From NCBI GenBank assembly GCA_013823245.1, contig PNLU01000015.1, positions 1-46,590 of the forward strand: 46,590 nucleotides of DNA, in the 5' to 3' direction. Positions 45,614 to 46,590 of this stretch are shown piece after piece. Position 1 is the stretch's first letter; each line of letters starts with the position of its first letter. The translations under genes were made by a program, and so were the position numbers. The DNA comes from Alcanivorax sp. GTDB taxonomy: Bacteria > Pseudomonadota > Gammaproteobacteria > Pseudomonadales > Alcanivoracaceae. Below the pieces are notes generated by a model. The model made no database searches. It had not been told where the DNA came from and saw only the letters and a list, made by a program, of their open reading frames with translations.

Positions 45614-46590
45614 ATGCTGTTGAAGAAAACCTGGTTCCGACTTCTCCTGGCCCTGATCCTGCTTGGCGCCAGCGGTGTCACTCTGGTCATGACCGCCAGC
45701 TTCCTGTACCTCGGGCCCCAGCTGCCGTCCGCAGCCCAGCTTCGGGAGGTCACCTTCCAGATCCCGCTGCGCATCTACAGCCGCGATGGCGACCTGATCG
45801 GCGAGTATGGCGAACAGCGGCGTACGCCGATCGCCTACGAGGATATTCCGAAGCCCTTCATCGACGCCATTACTTCTGCCGAGGATGAGCGCTTCTTCCG
45901 TCACAACGGTGTGGACCTCAGGGGGCTCACCCGCGCGGCGACGGAACTGGCCCGGTACCGGGAGATTCGCTCCGGCGGCTCCACCATCACCATGCAGGTG
46001 GCACGTAACTTCTTCCTCTCGCTGGATCAGACTTTCATTCGTAAATTCAATGAGATAGTGCTCGCTCTGCAGATTGAGCAAGTGCTCACCAAGGAAGAAA
46101 TCCTTGAGCTCTACGTCAACAAGATCTACCTGGGCCACCGCGCCTACGGCATCGAAGCCGCCGCCCGCGTCTATTATGGCAAGCCGCTGGCCGAACTGAA
46201 TCTGGCCCAGATGGCCATGATTGCCGGCCTGCCCAAGGCACCGTCCGCCTACAACCCGCTCAGCAATCCGCAACGCGCGGTGATTCGCCGTAACTGGATT
46301 CTCGACCGGATGCTGGAGCGGGGCGTGATCAGCGAGGAGGAGCACGACACCGCCCGCAACGCCAACATTACCGCCCGCTACCATGGCTCGCGGCCCCAGG
46401 TCGAAGGCTCCTATATAGCCGAGATGGCACGTCAGGATGCCCTGCAGCGTTTTGGCCCGCGCATCTATACCGACGGTTTCCGCATTGTCACCACCCTCGA
46501 CAGCCGCATGCAGAAAGCCGCCGTCAGCAGCCTGCGCCACAGCCTGCATGCCTATGACGAGCGCCACGGCTGGCGCGGCCCCGAGGCACG
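45614..46590 (+). CDS. ponA: penicillin-binding protein 1A, 3' end outside window
   Basis: Bifunctional peptidoglycan synthase; only the first 325 codons are present. Seen are an N-terminal cytoplasmic tail and membrane helix (about 9-33), then the glycosyltransferase family 51 domain with the catalytic Glu in SAEDERFFRHNGVD, the GGSTITMQVARNFFLS motif, and ELYVNKIYLGHRAYGIEAAA. The transpeptidase domain lies beyond the edge. Divergence from pilMNOPQ matches the Pseudomonas arrangement. The ATG at 45614 begins the usual N-terminus. Confidence 0.95.
   Translation, partial: MLLKKTWFRLLLALILLGASGVTLVMTASFLYLGPQLPSAAQLREVTFQIPLRIYSRDGDLIGEYGEQRRTPIAYEDIPKPFIDAITSAEDERFFRHNGVDLRGLTRAATELARYREIRSGGSTITMQVARNFFLSLDQTFIRKFNEIVLALQIEQVLTKEEILELYVNKIYLGHRAYGIEAAARVYYGKPLAELNLAQMAMIAGLPKAPSAYNPLSNPQRAVIRRNWILDRMLERGVISEEEHDTARNANITARYHGSRPQVEGSYIAEMARQDALQRFGPRIYTDGFRIVTTLDSRMQKAAVSSLRHSLHAYDERHGWRGPEA

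Noticed and set aside
45587-46567. Open frame of 326 codons on the minus strand at the right edge
   Set aside because: Opposite the start of ponA, whose glycosyltransferase motifs are clear on the plus strand.

Overview
The window is GC-rich bacterial chromosome from a gammaproteobacterium. The right third, ponA // pilMNOPQ-aroK-aroB-damX-gltB-gltD-hemE, has the gene order I know from Pseudomonas. A bioB-bioF-bioH-bioC-bioD operon divergent from comF, a PsrA-type fatty-acid operator and many lipid or CoA-type genes would fit Pseudomonas or an Alcanivorax-like relative. The genus is inference; no rRNA or tRNA gene is present to settle it.

Layout. (1) 1-9712 is a copper-resistance cluster. It starts inside a Cu(+)-exporting P-type ATPase followed by a DUF2933 membrane peptide. 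A leftward operon then encodes a small Cys/His-rich exported protein, a TolC-type outer-membrane factor with a histidine-repeat tail, a Tat-exported multicopper oxidase, a DUF2231 membrane protein with a His-rich tail and a DUF411 metal-binding protein. Divergent from it is a second CopA ATPase overlapping a cueR regulator gene, with a CueR-type operator between the two transcription units. Together the genes would export Cu(I) from the cytoplasm, oxidise or bind it in the periplasm, and sense it. (2) 9694-14671 holds unlinked genes: SLC13 permease, flavodoxin-like reductase, OmpA-family protein, SDR dehydrogenase and TraX-like membrane protein. (3) 14685-17708 is a HipBA toxin-antitoxin module with an AT-rich promoter carrying palindromic operators spaced 49 bp centre to centre, followed 4 nt downstream by a membrane protein of unknown function. 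(4) 17709-22475 is the complete biotin operon bioB-F-H-C-D, with a BirA-type operator on its promoter. (5) 22495-30227 is a mostly rightward set: comF, a secreted protein of unknown function, a ComB-family phosphatase, an acyl-CoA dehydrogenase under a PsrA-type site, a lipoprotein, pterin dehydratase, a Bax-like glucosaminidase, a polysaccharide deacetylase (leftward), a hotdog thioesterase and an acetoacetate-decarboxylase-like protein. (6) 30242-46590 is housekeeping: hemE, gltD, gltB, damX-like, aroB, aroK, pilQPONM (all leftward) and divergent ponA, which runs off the right edge.

Most genes are core functions with standard architecture. The features most worth a second look are the evenly spaced HipB operator array and the membrane protein coupled to hipA, the histidine-rich additions and small Cys/His protein of the copper operon, the Ser-for-Cys change in the first CopA metal-binding domain, and the degenerate P-loop of the DamX-like protein. 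No CRISPR array, insertion sequence, integrase, rRNA or tRNA gene was recognised. No gene-free stretch exceeds 300 bases; the longest are 13637-13879, 12057-12252 and 45430-45613.
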